Source: an uncultured Bacteroidia bacterium (lineage in GTDB: Bacteria > Bacteroidota > Bacteroidia > Bacteroidales > F082). Taken from it: a stretch of DNA of 64,000 nucleotides. Position 1 is the stretch's first letter. Every line of letters starts with the position of its first letter. This document shows positions 33,058-41,563 of this stretch, one piece after another. Under the pieces are notes generated by a model. That model was given only the letters and a program-made list of their open reading frames with translations, had not been told where the DNA came from and searched no databases. The position numbers and the translations under genes are program-made. The stretch is taken from the NCBI GenBank assembly GCA_902786745.1, contig CADADR010000006.1:87268-151267 (forward strand), in the 5' to 3' direction.

Positions 33058-34413
33058 ATGTCCAAACTCAAATCCAAAATCCTAGTCGTCGACGACAACG
33101 CTGGCATCCGGTCGGCACTGAAGATATTGCTGCCCATGCGCTTTGCCGAGGTGGAACTCATCGCCTCGCCCAAGGTGCTGATGGAGACCATGCGAACGTT
33201 CAAGCCCGATGTGGTGCTGCTCGACATGAACTTCGAGACCGACATCAACACGGGCAACGAAGGCCTCTTCTGGCTCTCGGAACTGAAACGCGACTTCCCC
33301 GAGGTGGAGGTGGTGCTGTTCACGGCCTACGCCGACATCGCCCTCGCCGTGGAAGGCATGAAACGGGGTGCCTTCGACTTCGTGGTGAAGCCATGGGACA
33401 ATGCCAAACTGCTCGCCACACTCGAAGAGGCTTGCAAGAAACATCGTGTAGGGACACATCGCATGTGTCCACCCTACACGAATGTCACGCCGACAATGCG
33501 CTGGGGCGAGAGCGATGCGATGCAGCAATTGCGCGCGATGGTGGAGAAAGTGGCTCCCACCGATGCCACCGTGCTCATTACAGGTGAGAACGGCACAGGT
33601 AAGGATGTGTTGGCGAACGAGATACACCGCCTTTCCAATCGCGCTGCCAAGCCGATGGTGGGTGTGGATATTGGGGCCATCACGGACACCTTGTTCGAGA
33701 GCGAGATGTTCGGTCATGTGAAAGGGGCTTTCACCGATGCCCATGCCGACCATATCGGTAAGTTTGAGCAAGCCAACGGCACCACACTGTTTCTCGATGA
33801 GATTGGCAATGTGCCATTGGCACAGCAAGCCAAACTGCTACGCGTCATCCAAAATCGCAGCATCACCAAGGTGGGCGACACGAAATCCATCCCCATCGAC
33901 ATCCGCCTGATTTGTGCCACCAACATGGACTTGGCGACAATGGTCAAGGAAGGGCGTTTCCGCGAAGACTTGTTCTACCGCATCAACACGGTGACGCTGC
34001 ACCTGCCGCCCTTGCGCGAGCGTCCCGACGAAATCGTCACCTTGGCAGAGATGTTCGTCAAGCAATATGCAGAGAAATACCACCGCAAGGCACAAGGTCT
34101 TTCCGACGAGGCAATGAATCTCCTGAAACGCTGCCGTTGGAGTGGCAACATCCGCGAGCTGCAAGGCTGTATCGAAAAGGCAGTCATCTATTCCGAGGCG
34201 GAACACATACGCGCCGCCGACCTCCAACTCCGCGCCTCTGAACTGATGGACGAAGCAACTCCAAAAACGCAAAACCAAACCCTTGAAAGTGCCGAGGAAC
34301 AAGTCATCCGCAACGCGATGAAGACCTACAATGGTAACCTAACCCTTGTGGCCAAGGCATTGAAAATCAGCCGTCCGACCTTATACCGTCGCCTAAAGGA
34401 ATACGGAATATGA
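33058..34413 (+). CDS. Sigma-54-dependent response regulator (NtrC family)
   Basis: 451 aa. Receiver domain 1-125 with acid pair Asp12/13, phospho-acceptor Asp56 (DVVLLDMNF), Thr in LFTAYADIA and Lys in VVKPWD. AAA+ domain: Walker A TGENGTGKD, sigma-54 contact loop GAFTDA (canonical GAFTGA has Gly at the fifth place), Walker B TTLFLDEIGN and the R-finger region LPPLRERPDEI. C-terminal Fis-type HTH ends LVAKALKISRPTLYRRLKEY. It opens sigma-54 promoters by ATP hydrolysis; the paired TGTAA-N7-TTACA sites before operons 1-3 are its probable targets. Residues ~130-141 (HRVGTHRMCPPYT) derive from a palindrome in the linker. It overlaps the kinase gene by 4 nt (ATGA). Confidence 0.93.
   Translation: MSKLKSKILVVDDNAGIRSALKILLPMRFAEVELIASPKVLMETMRTFKPDVVLLDMNFETDINTGNEGLFWLSELKRDFPEVEVVLFTAYADIALAVEGMKRGAFDFVVKPWDNAKLLATLEEACKKHRVGTHRMCPPYTNVTPTMRWGESDAMQQLRAMVEKVAPTDATVLITGENGTGKDVLANEIHRLSNRAAKPMVGVDIGAITDTLFESEMFGHVKGAFTDAHADHIGKFEQANGTTLFLDEIGNVPLAQQAKLLRVIQNRSITKVGDTKSIPIDIRLICATNMDLATMVKEGRFREDLFYRINTVTLHLPPLRERPDEIVTLAEMFVKQYAEKYHRKAQGLSDEAMNLLKRCRWSGNIRELQGCIEKAVIYSEAEHIRAADLQLRASELMDEATPKTQNQTLESAEEQVIRNAMKTYNGNLTLVAKALKISRPTLYRRLKEYGI
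33445..33480. repeat. GTAGGGACACAT palindrome in frame within the regulator gene
   Basis: CGTGTAGGGACACAT and ATGTGTCCACCCTACACG pair around CGC, with two extra bases on the right. It is 36 bp (12 codons) and falls exactly in the linker between receiver and AAA+ domain. Confidence 0.65.
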
Positions 34414-35267
34414 GTGCCTGGATTTGGATATGGGTTGTGGTGGTGGCCGTCGTCGCAGCGATTGTGGTGACGACTCTCATCGTGCGTAGGAACGATGCCC
34501 GAAAAGTGGGCTTCATGATGGATGCCTTGGAGGACGGTGAGATGAATTTCCACTTCAAGGAGAAATCGGCCCTCAACCGTACCCTTAACCGTATCAAGGG
34601 CATCTTCGAGCGGCGCGACGCTGCCAACGAGGAGTCCTCGCAAAACAAGCTGTTTCGCGTGATGACGCACGAAATCATGAACACCGTAGCGCCCATCGCT
34701 TCCTTGAGTGATGCCTTGCTCACCGAAGAAGGCGTTGACGTGAAGGCAGGGCTGGAGACCATTTCGGCCTCATCGAAGGACTTGATACGTTTTGTGGAGT
34801 CTTACCGCAGTATGACACAAGCCCAGCCGCCCGTCCGCAAGGCGGTGATGGTGGACGAACTGATGGACCGTGTGTTGCTCCTCAACAAGGCCAAGATTGC
34901 CGAACAAGGTGCCACTCTGACCTATCAAGCCAATACGCCCGACTTGCTCATCTATGCCGACGAAGGACAGATTATGCAAGTGTTCAACAACTTGATAAAG
35001 AATGCCGTGCAGGCAGGTGCCACTTCCATTCGCATTACCGCCGACCTGAACTCGGAGGACCAAACCGTCATCCGTGTGGCCAACAACGGGAAAGCCATCC
35101 CGTTACGCCAGACCGAGGAAATCTTCATTCCGTTCTACACCACCAAACCGAATGGAACGGGCATCGGCTTGAGTTTGTCGAAACAAATCATGGTGCGACA
35201 TAACGGCAACCTCGTCCTTGAACAGAGCGACAGCAACCTGACTGTTTTCGCATTGTTGTTTAAGTGA
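34410..35267 (+). CDS. Sensor-less histidine kinase, partner of the sigma-54 regulator
   Basis: 285 aa. A single membrane helix at residues 3-26 (AWIWIWVVVVAVVAAIVVTT) leaves almost nothing outside. A short linker (MDALEDGEMNFHFKEKSALN) leads to the dimerisation helix with His87 (RVMTHEIMNTVAPIASLSD). The ATP-binding part shows the N-box FNNLIKNAVQAGA and G-box NGTGIGLSLSKQI. It has no PAS, HAMP or periplasmic domain, as in intramembrane-sensing kinases that read the state of a neighbouring ABC permease (BceS type); that link is inference. The ATGA overlap with the regulator makes the pair certain. Confidence 0.9.
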   Translation: MSAWIWIWVVVVAVVAAIVVTTLIVRRNDARKVGFMMDALEDGEMNFHFKEKSALNRTLNRIKGIFERRDAANEESSQNKLFRVMTHEIMNTVAPIASLSDALLTEEGVDVKAGLETISASSKDLIRFVESYRSMTQAQPPVRKAVMVDELMDRVLLLNKAKIAEQGATLTYQANTPDLLIYADEGQIMQVFNNLIKNAVQAGATSIRITADLNSEDQTVIRVANNGKAIPLRQTEEIFIPFYTTKPNGTGIGLSLSKQIMVRHNGNLVLEQSDSNLTVFALLFK

Positions 35268-35311
35268 TTGCAATTTGTGTGCTTTTTATTGCCGTATGTT
35301 GTTTTCTTGTG

Positions 35312-35319
35312 TATTTTTG
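35312..35319 (+). promoter_or_regulatory. -7 box (TATTTTTG) of the M28 peptidase gene
   Basis: TATTTTTG 49 nt before ATG 35369; no convincing -33 TTTG. Confidence 0.45.
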
Positions 35320-35368
35320 CACCTAATACATGTACTATAACGAGTTCAAAACCTTTAAATAACTAAAA

Positions 35369-37198
35369 ATGAAAAAGTTCTTTACTACTATGTTTGCGCT
35401 GGCCTTGTCATTGGTCACGATGGCCGGCAATTTCGTGATGCTTTCCTATTCGGGTCGCGCCGAACTGGAAAAAAACTTCTCTGATCCGAATCTGACGGTG
35501 CATTTCTACACCGATTCGGAGGTCTTCGCCACTGCCGAACATTTCGATGCTAGCAGCATGGTGATGATTGATGAAAACGCTTTCTCTGACAATGGATGCT
35601 ATACGTTGGTGTATTGCCCGAAAGCCCAACAGCAGCAATTTGAAGCGCTGCTATCGACCCAGGATTACGTCATCGTGAAAGGCGCAGTGATGCCTTACAA
35701 GAACGACGGTGCCGTGGCTATCTTCAACAAAAAAGCCAGCCTGCCCAAGCTGACCCGCGACTTCCCGGTGGTGACTGAAGAAGACCCCCGTATCCGCGAG
35801 ATGCTGAATCAAGTCAACATGGACTCGCTTGAGGCCACGGTTCAGCATTTGCAGGATTATGGCAGCCGCATTTGGAACTCCGATAATGCCTTTGCCGCAT
35901 CCGATTGGATTGCCGGTCGCATGGAGGCTCTTGGGCTTGAGGTCGAGCAGCAGCCTTTCAATGCCAATACATGGATGGGTAGCGGCGCGGCGGCACCTAA
36001 TGTTATTGGTATTCAGCGCGGTACGCTCTATCCCGACACATATGTGGTGTGTGGCAGCCACTTCGATTCGTTCTCGTATGAGGCTATGATGGGCGGCGGC
36101 ACGGCTCCTGGTGCCGACGACAACGCTACAGGTGTGGCCAGCGTGCTGGAAAGCGCAAGAATCATGACCCAGTATGAGTTTGAGTACAGCATCATCTACT
36201 GCGCCTACGGCTGCGAAGAGATGGGCCTGTATGGCAGTGAGGCCTACGCTTCGCGCTGTCAACAACAGGGCATGGACATCATCGGCTATTTCAACAACGA
36301 CATGAACGGTTACCTCTATGGCGACCAAATCCACATCGACTGCATCTATCCCAACTCGGTGGAGCCCATCGGCACCTATTACATGAATGTTGGCGAGGTG
36401 TATTATCCTGAACTGCCTATCCGTCATGTCAACTTCAACCAAGGCGACAGCGACCATACTTCGTTCAACAACCACGGCTATATGGGCATCTATCCTTTCG
36501 AGGACTACCAAAACTACAGCCCATACATCCACACACCCAACGACTTGATTGGAACGAGTGTGACGAGTTTCGAAATGGGTCAGCAGTATTGCCAGATGAA
36601 CATTGCTTGCTTGGCCGAGATTGCCAATCCTATTGGTGATGCTCCTGTGGTAGAATGCAATCCAGTGAGAGATTTTTCTATTGAGTTACCTGTATGGAAA
36701 GATACATCTCCTCTTTGGTTACATTGGAAATCTCCCGAAGAGGGTTCAACAGGCAATTTAGAGCGATTTGATGTGTATCGTGATAATGTGGTTATTGGAG
36801 CCGTGGATTGGGCGGATTCCACTTATGTAGGTTATTGGGGCTATGAGTATATGGATACGATTACCGTTGGGGCCGAAGCCGAGTATTTCATCATGGCCGT
36901 TTATAGTGACGGTTGCGAGGCACCTTCGCAAACGGAAATCGGTTATGGTGTCAGTGCAGTTGAGGAGTCGGAATCCAATGTTATGGTCTATCCCAATCCC
37001 TCCAACGGCACCTTCAACCTCAATCTCGGCGAAGGCCAATGGGATGTGGAAGTCTACGACATCACTGGCCGCAAGGTCTATGAAAACCGCATGGATGGTC
37101 ACTCCGTCCTCGACCTCGGTAAATGCCAAAAGGGCGTTTACTTCTTGAAAGCCACAGGCGAGAGTAGGGGAGTGACAGCGAAAGTCATGGTGCAATAA
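35369..37198 (+). CDS. Secreted M28-family zinc aminopeptidase with T9SS tail
   Basis: 609 aa. Signal peptide MKKFFTTMFALALSLVTMAG. The peptidase core (~150-420) shows the two-zinc ligands of family M28: His/Asp in VVCGSHFDSF, Asp in GADDNATGVASVLE, Glu-Glu in YGCEEMGLYGSEAY, a further Asp in FNNDMNG and His in QGDSDHTSFNNHGY. A fibronectin-like segment (~435-530) precedes a type A type IX secretion tail (MVYPNPSNGTFNLNLGEG ... KGVYFLKATG). It is therefore probably exported across the outer membrane and trims N-terminal residues of peptides. Own promoter at 35312; hairpin terminator after the stop. Confidence 0.88.
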   Translation: MKKFFTTMFALALSLVTMAGNFVMLSYSGRAELEKNFSDPNLTVHFYTDSEVFATAEHFDASSMVMIDENAFSDNGCYTLVYCPKAQQQQFEALLSTQDYVIVKGAVMPYKNDGAVAIFNKKASLPKLTRDFPVVTEEDPRIREMLNQVNMDSLEATVQHLQDYGSRIWNSDNAFAASDWIAGRMEALGLEVEQQPFNANTWMGSGAAAPNVIGIQRGTLYPDTYVVCGSHFDSFSYEAMMGGGTAPGADDNATGVASVLESARIMTQYEFEYSIIYCAYGCEEMGLYGSEAYASRCQQQGMDIIGYFNNDMNGYLYGDQIHIDCIYPNSVEPIGTYYMNVGEVYYPELPIRHVNFNQGDSDHTSFNNHGYMGIYPFEDYQNYSPYIHTPNDLIGTSVTSFEMGQQYCQMNIACLAEIANPIGDAPVVECNPVRDFSIELPVWKDTSPLWLHWKSPEEGSTGNLERFDVYRDNVVIGAVDWADSTYVGYWGYEYMDTITVGAEAEYFIMAVYSDGCEAPSQTEIGYGVSAVEESESNVMVYPNPSNGTFNLNLGEGQWDVEVYDITGRKVYENRMDGHSVLDLGKCQKGVYFLKATGESRGVTAKVMVQ

Positions 37199-37227
37199 GT
37201 TTTGATCGAACGTAATACCTCAAAATT

Positions 37228-37262
37228 CTCCGTTTCACAGGGTTGAGACGGAGAGTTTTGTA
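37228..37262 (+). terminator. Terminator after the M28 peptidase
   Basis: CTCCGTTTC and GAGACGGAG pair around ACAGGGTT, followed by AGTTTTGTATTTTT; 30 nt past the stop at 37198. The T-run overlaps the -7 box of the next gene. Confidence 0.6.
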
Positions 37263-37268
37263 TTTTTG
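37261..37268 (+). promoter_or_regulatory. -7 box (TATTTTTG) of the sialidase-like gene
   Basis: TATTTTTG 19 nt before ATG 37288, directly behind the preceding terminator stem. Confidence 0.45.
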
Positions 37269-37287
37269 AGGTCTTAATACAACACTT

Positions 37288-38448
37288 ATGAAATATCGAA
37301 TCCTACTTTTCATTATGGCATTGGGCTTTGTGCTGGCCTCGTGCGGCAATAATAGCCAACCTGTCGAAACCTCCGATTCCGAACTCGATTCCATCCGTTT
37401 GCGCACGGTTATCTATCGTCCTGGCGATTACGACTCAAAGAATTACCGTATTCCCGCCATCATCACGGCCAAAGACGGTTCTTTGGTCATCGCCACCGAC
37501 AAGCGGAAAAACAACGACATAGACCTGCCCGAAGACATCGACATCCTCATCAACCGCAGCACCGATGGCGGCCGCACTTGGAGCGAGCCTTACACCTTGA
37601 TGGAAGGTCAAGGGGTGGGGAAGGGCTACGGCGACTGCGCCCTCGTGCACACCAACGACGAAGATGGCCTCTTGGCGGCTTTCGTGGGTGGTTGCGGTTT
37701 TTGGCAAGGTAGACCCGAAAACCCGCTTCATACCTATATCGCAAGAAGCTACGACAACGGCCAGACTTGGACCGATCCCAAAGACATCACCGATGAACTC
37801 TATGGAGAGAAGTGCCAAAATGAGGTGAGCCGTACTTGGTGGTCGGCCTTCTTCGCCTCGGGCAACGGCTTGCTGACCTCCACGGGACGCATCATGTTCG
37901 TCCTCGCCGTGCGCGACACCGAGGAATGGGCCGCCTGCAACTATGCCGTCTATTCCGACGACAACGGTGAGACTTGGCAAATCTCTGGCCGTGCCTCTCA
38001 ACGCGGCGACGAGGCCAAAGTAGTGGAGCTGGCCGATGGCTGCATCTTGATGAGCATCCGCCACGAAGGGGAGCGTTGGTACAACATTTCCGAGGACGGT
38101 GGCACCACTTGGCGGCCCGAAACCTCCGCTTGGCCCGACCTTGTAGCCACGGCTTGCAACGGCGATATCATACGTTATTCGTCTGTAAACGAGGGCGATG
38201 AAAAGAACATCTTGCTCCATTCCTTGCCTGGCCCAGAGCGTCGCGAGAAGGTGACGGTGTATGTCAGTTATGACGAAGGCCAGACTTGGCCCATGAGCAA
38301 GTGCATCGTGCCTTACGATGCGGCCTATTCCTCGCTCTGCATCCTGCCCGACCATAGCATCGGCCTCTATGTGGAGGAGTCTGACGGCGACACGCTGGGT
38401 TATTCTATGGTATTTTACAACTTTGGGTTAGAGTGGTTGGAGAAATAA
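37288..38448 (+). CDS. Sialidase-like lipoprotein (BNR/Asp-box family)
   Basis: 386 aa. Lipoprotein signal MKYRILLFIMALGFVLASC with lipobox LASC. The YRIPAI motif (~52) supplies the first arginine of the sialidase triad. Asp boxes SxDxGxTW occur as STDGGRTW, SYDNGQTW, SDDNGETW, SEDGGTTW and SYDEGQTW, spread as in six-bladed neuraminidase propellers. A further arginine is in ILMSIRHEGERW. It would remove terminal sialic acids from host or dietary glycans at the cell surface or periplasm. No nan genes lie next to it, so another BNR hydrolase specificity is possible. Confidence 0.82.
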   Translation: MKYRILLFIMALGFVLASCGNNSQPVETSDSELDSIRLRTVIYRPGDYDSKNYRIPAIITAKDGSLVIATDKRKNNDIDLPEDIDILINRSTDGGRTWSEPYTLMEGQGVGKGYGDCALVHTNDEDGLLAAFVGGCGFWQGRPENPLHTYIARSYDNGQTWTDPKDITDELYGEKCQNEVSRTWWSAFFASGNGLLTSTGRIMFVLAVRDTEEWAACNYAVYSDDNGETWQISGRASQRGDEAKVVELADGCILMSIRHEGERWYNISEDGGTTWRPETSAWPDLVATACNGDIIRYSSVNEGDEKNILLHSLPGPERREKVTVYVSYDEGQTWPMSKCIVPYDAAYSSLCILPDHSIGLYVEESDGDTLGYSMVFYNFGLEWLEK

Positions 38449-38451
38449 CTT

Positions 38452-38459
38452 TATCTTTG
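38452..38459 (+). promoter_or_regulatory. -7 box (TATCTTTG) of the 38529 lipoprotein gene
   Basis: TATCTTTG, 69 nt before ATG 38529. Confidence 0.45.
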
Positions 38460-38528
38460 CACCCCGAAATGATAGTTCTCTGGATTGAAAAAATAGACAA
38501 AATAGAACAACAATAAAATCAAACAACA

Positions 38529-39125
38529 ATGAAAAAAACTACCCTATGGATGCTTGCCGCCATCCTTTTCTGCGGCGTTAGTATGGTTAGCTGTGGCAAC
38601 AAGAATGCCAAGGAAGAAGCCAAAGAACCCACTCAGGTTGAACAAGTTGTGTCAGATGCTGAGCTTTGCAAAGCTGCTGTCAATGACTACCTGGTGAACG
38701 TGATTGGCAAGAATTACGCCGAAGCTGAGTACTGTATTCCTAGCCCGTTCGTGATCAGCACAAACGAGGGCAATAAGGACGACGTCCTCATTTGGGGCGA
38801 CTTCTGGGTGTTCAATTACGACATTTCTGGCGACACTTTGAAGACCGTTTCGGGCGGTAGCCATCCTGGCTTGATGCACCTGAAGAAGACCGACAATGGC
38901 TTCGAAGTGACCAATTTTGAAGTCGTGGAGGATGGTGAAGGCAATCTGGAAAGCGCCAAGAGGATTTTTGGCGATAACTATGATGCTTTCTGGGAAGTCA
39001 ACAGCAACCAGGAGAAGCGTGAGGACATCAGGCTGCACTTCATCGCCGACTATGTGAAGGAGCACAACCTTCCTGTCAAAATGGTGCAGGACTATGGCTG
39101 GCCTGCTGTGGCGCTGCCGGAATAA
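38529..39125 (+). CDS. Lipoprotein of unknown function
   Basis: 198 aa. Signal MKKTTLWMLAAILFCGVSMV with Cys in SCGNK. An acidic linker precedes a ~150-residue domain beginning CKAAVNDYLVNVIGKNYAEA, with alternating strands (VLIWGDFWVFNYDISGDTLK; GFEVTNFEVVEDGEG) that could be an NTF2-like or DUF4878-like fold. No catalytic motif seen. The methyltransferase gene starts 21 nt after it. Confidence 0.6.
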   Translation: MKKTTLWMLAAILFCGVSMVSCGNKNAKEEAKEPTQVEQVVSDAELCKAAVNDYLVNVIGKNYAEAEYCIPSPFVISTNEGNKDDVLIWGDFWVFNYDISGDTLKTVSGGSHPGLMHLKKTDNGFEVTNFEVVEDGEGNLESAKRIFGDNYDAFWEVNSNQEKREDIRLHFIADYVKEHNLPVKMVQDYGWPAVALPE

Positions 39126-39146
39126 TACCTGTAGACAGATTCCATC

Positions 39147-40343
39147 ATGTCGGAACAAATTGAGAGATTCCTCAACTGCGTCAGCAAAGCTGCGGAGCAA
39201 AGCACCATAGTGAAGATGACGCTGAGCAAGCCCGTGCAGAAGCATGACGAGTTGCGCAACATCTACGTGAAACCGGTGCTCATCAAGGAGAAGCGCCTAT
39301 TCGCTTTTACCTATCACTATGAGCGTCGCGACGAGGTGAAAAACTACGATACCGCGCAAATGCTTGGTTTGCTGCAAGAAATGCTACCATCGCGATTCCA
39401 AAACGCAGTGCTTTTCACTGTGAATGAGGATGTTACATTGCTTGTTTCTGCCAAGGGCAAAGCCACACTGCAAACCAAAAAAGTGCAGGAATGCCGCGAA
39501 CAAAACCTGGAACACGACAAGCAGAAGGCCCGTCTCATCAACCCCGCAAATCCGTGGTGGTATCAGCTCGGTCTGACCACGCGCGAGGGCAAGATTACCG
39601 CCGACATGCAGCATAAGTTCAAGCAGATCTACAAGTACGCCGAAATTGTGGAGAGCCTCATCAAGCCGATGAAATTTGAGGGCACGGTCCACATCGCCGA
39701 CATGGGGGCAGGGAAGGGGTATCTCACCTTTGCCTTGCACGAGCTGCTGACCCAACGCTTGAACCTTGACGTGGACATCAAAGGCGTGGAGATCCGTCCC
39801 GACTTGGTGTTGAAAATCAACGAGATCATCAAAGCGGACAACTTGAAAGGTTTGGAGTTTGTGGAGAGTAGCATCGAGGCCTATCATCCCGAGAAATTGG
39901 ATGTGCTGATTGCCCTTCATGCCTGCAACACGGCCACTGACGACGCCATCGCCTCGGGCATCAAGGCGGGAGCGGAGCTGATTGTCTGCGCTCCCTGTTG
40001 CCACAAGCAAATCCGGCAGGAGATGGAGCGCTCGGGCAAGGTCGACGCCATCACGCGCTACGGCATCTTCCTTGAACGCCAAGCCGTAATGATCACCGAC
40101 ACCATCCGCGCCTTGATTCTGGAGTATTTCGGCTACAAGACCCAAGTGATGGAGTTCATCGAGATGGAACACACGCCGAAGAATGTGCTGCTGGTGGGAA
40201 GGAAAACGTCGAAAGAACCGAAAAAAGCAGAAATATTGCAGCAAATTGCTGACCTAAAACGCCAATATGGTATTGAGACACACTACCTTGAAACGGCTTT
40301 GGGATTAATTCCGTGGAAACAAAACATTTTTTCTTCAAAATAG
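39147..40343 (+). CDS. Class I SAM-dependent methyltransferase (METTL25/Methyltransf_32-like)
   Basis: 398 aa. The N-terminal ~160 residues contain a domain with AFTYHYERRDEVKNYDTAQM. The Rossmann core starts at HIADMGAGKGYLTFALHELL (SAM motif I, ~187); KGVEIRPDLV is motif II and VLIALHACNTATDDAIASG (~252) is motif IV. A cysteine pair in VCAPCCHKQIRQEM follows. That H-A-C-N-T-A-T / A-P-C-C-H combination is typical of the Methyltransf_32 family, with tRNA or protein substrates suggested for relatives. Likely in one unit with the upstream lipoprotein (21-nt gap). Confidence 0.8.
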   Translation: MSEQIERFLNCVSKAAEQSTIVKMTLSKPVQKHDELRNIYVKPVLIKEKRLFAFTYHYERRDEVKNYDTAQMLGLLQEMLPSRFQNAVLFTVNEDVTLLVSAKGKATLQTKKVQECREQNLEHDKQKARLINPANPWWYQLGLTTREGKITADMQHKFKQIYKYAEIVESLIKPMKFEGTVHIADMGAGKGYLTFALHELLTQRLNLDVDIKGVEIRPDLVLKINEIIKADNLKGLEFVESSIEAYHPEKLDVLIALHACNTATDDAIASGIKAGAELIVCAPCCHKQIRQEMERSGKVDAITRYGIFLERQAVMITDTIRALILEYFGYKTQVMEFIEMEHTPKNVLLVGRKTSKEPKKAEILQQIADLKRQYGIETHYLETALGLIPWKQNIFSSK

Positions 40344-40421
40344 CCGCCATATCAAGAAAAATGCGTAATTTCGTGGACTTTTAGAAAACGACAGAAATCA
40401 ATCAACTAAAAAATAAGAGTT

Positions 40422-41447
40422 ATGCAAAACATTGATTGGGCAAATTTAACATTTGGTTATTATCCAACGCATTACAACGTCCGCTGCTATTTCCGCAACG
40501 GTCAGTGGGGCGAACTTGAAGTCAGCTCCGACACTTCCATCAACATCCACATGGCCGCCACCTGCCTGCACTATGGTCAGGAAGCCTTCGAAGGCATGAA
40601 AGCCTTCCGCGGCAAGGACGGCAAGGTGCGCGTGTTCCGCTGGGACGAAAACTGCAAGCGTTTGCAACGCTCGGCTCAAGGCATCATGATGGCTGAGTTC
40701 CCTGAGGACAAGTTCTGGCAAGCCATTGAGAAGGTCATCCGCCTCAATGCCGACTTCATCCCGCCTTATGAGACTGGTGCTTCGCTCTATCTCCGTCCGC
40801 TGCTCATCGGCACGGGCGCCCGCGTGGGTGTGAAACCCGCTGACGAATACCTGTTCGTGGTCTTCGTGACCCCCGTCGGTCCTTACTTCAAGGGCGGCTT
40901 CATGGCCAACCCCTATGTCATCACGCGTAAGTACGACCGCGCTGCCCCGCTGGGCACCGGTACCTACAAAGTGGGTGGCAACTACGCCGCTTCACTGCGT
41001 CCGCACGTTGAGGCTTGCCACGGTGGCCAATATGCCTGCGAGTTCTATCTCGACGCCAAGGAGAAGAAGTACATTGACGAGGCTGGCGCTGCCAACTTCT
41101 TCGGTATCAAGAACGACACTTACATCACGCCTCAGAGCACGTCCATCCTGCCTTCCATCACCAACAAGAGTTTGATGCAGCTGGCTGAGACCCTCGGCAT
41201 GAAGGTCGAACGTCGTCCCATCGCCGAAGAGGAACTGTCCACCTTCGAAGAGGCTGGCGCTTGCGGCACCGCTGCCGTCATCAGCCCCATCTCGCGTATC
41301 GACGACCCCGAAAACGGCAAGTCGTACCAGTTTGGCGACGGCAAACCGGGCCCGTGGAGCGAGAAGCTTTACAACAAACTCCGTGGCATCCAATACGGCA
41401 CTGAGCCTGACGAGTTTGGCTGGACTACAATCATCGAAGGACTCTGA
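40422..41447 (+). CDS. ilvE: Branched-chain amino acid aminotransferase
   Basis: 341 aa, fold-type IV PLP enzyme of the longer (~340-360 aa) BCAT group. PLP lysine at Lys183 in LGTGTYKVGGNYAA. Other family marks: HYGQEAFEGMKAFRGKDGK (~50-68), SLYLRPLLIGTG (~121), EAGAANFFGI and TPQSTSILPSITNKSLMQLA near 240. It makes Leu, Ile and Val from their 2-oxo acids (and the reverse) with glutamate. Single gene with a strong terminator after it. Confidence 0.93.
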   Translation: MQNIDWANLTFGYYPTHYNVRCYFRNGQWGELEVSSDTSINIHMAATCLHYGQEAFEGMKAFRGKDGKVRVFRWDENCKRLQRSAQGIMMAEFPEDKFWQAIEKVIRLNADFIPPYETGASLYLRPLLIGTGARVGVKPADEYLFVVFVTPVGPYFKGGFMANPYVITRKYDRAAPLGTGTYKVGGNYAASLRPHVEACHGGQYACEFYLDAKEKKYIDEAGAANFFGIKNDTYITPQSTSILPSITNKSLMQLAETLGMKVERRPIAEEELSTFEEAGACGTAAVISPISRIDDPENGKSYQFGDGKPGPWSEKLYNKLRGIQYGTEPDEFGWTTIIEGL

Positions 41448-41472
41448 TTTAGAGAGTTTTTCAAAAATCTTG

Positions 41473-41504
41473 AAAAAATGCGTCACCCAGTGGCGCATTT
41501 TTTT
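41473..41504 (+). terminator. Terminator of ilvE
   Basis: AAAAAATGCG and CGCATTTTTTT pair around TCACCCAGTGG, ending in a run of T, 26 nt past the stop. Confidence 0.75.
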
Positions 41505-41514
41505 AATTAATGTG

Positions 41515-41522
41515 TATTTTTG
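41515..41522 (+). promoter_or_regulatory. -7 box (TATTTTTG) of the Omp28-like gene
   Basis: TATTTTTG 41 nt before ATG 41564. Confidence 0.5.
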
Positions 41523-41563
41523 TAGCGTGAAAGAATAGTATTCATCAACTAAATATTACGACT

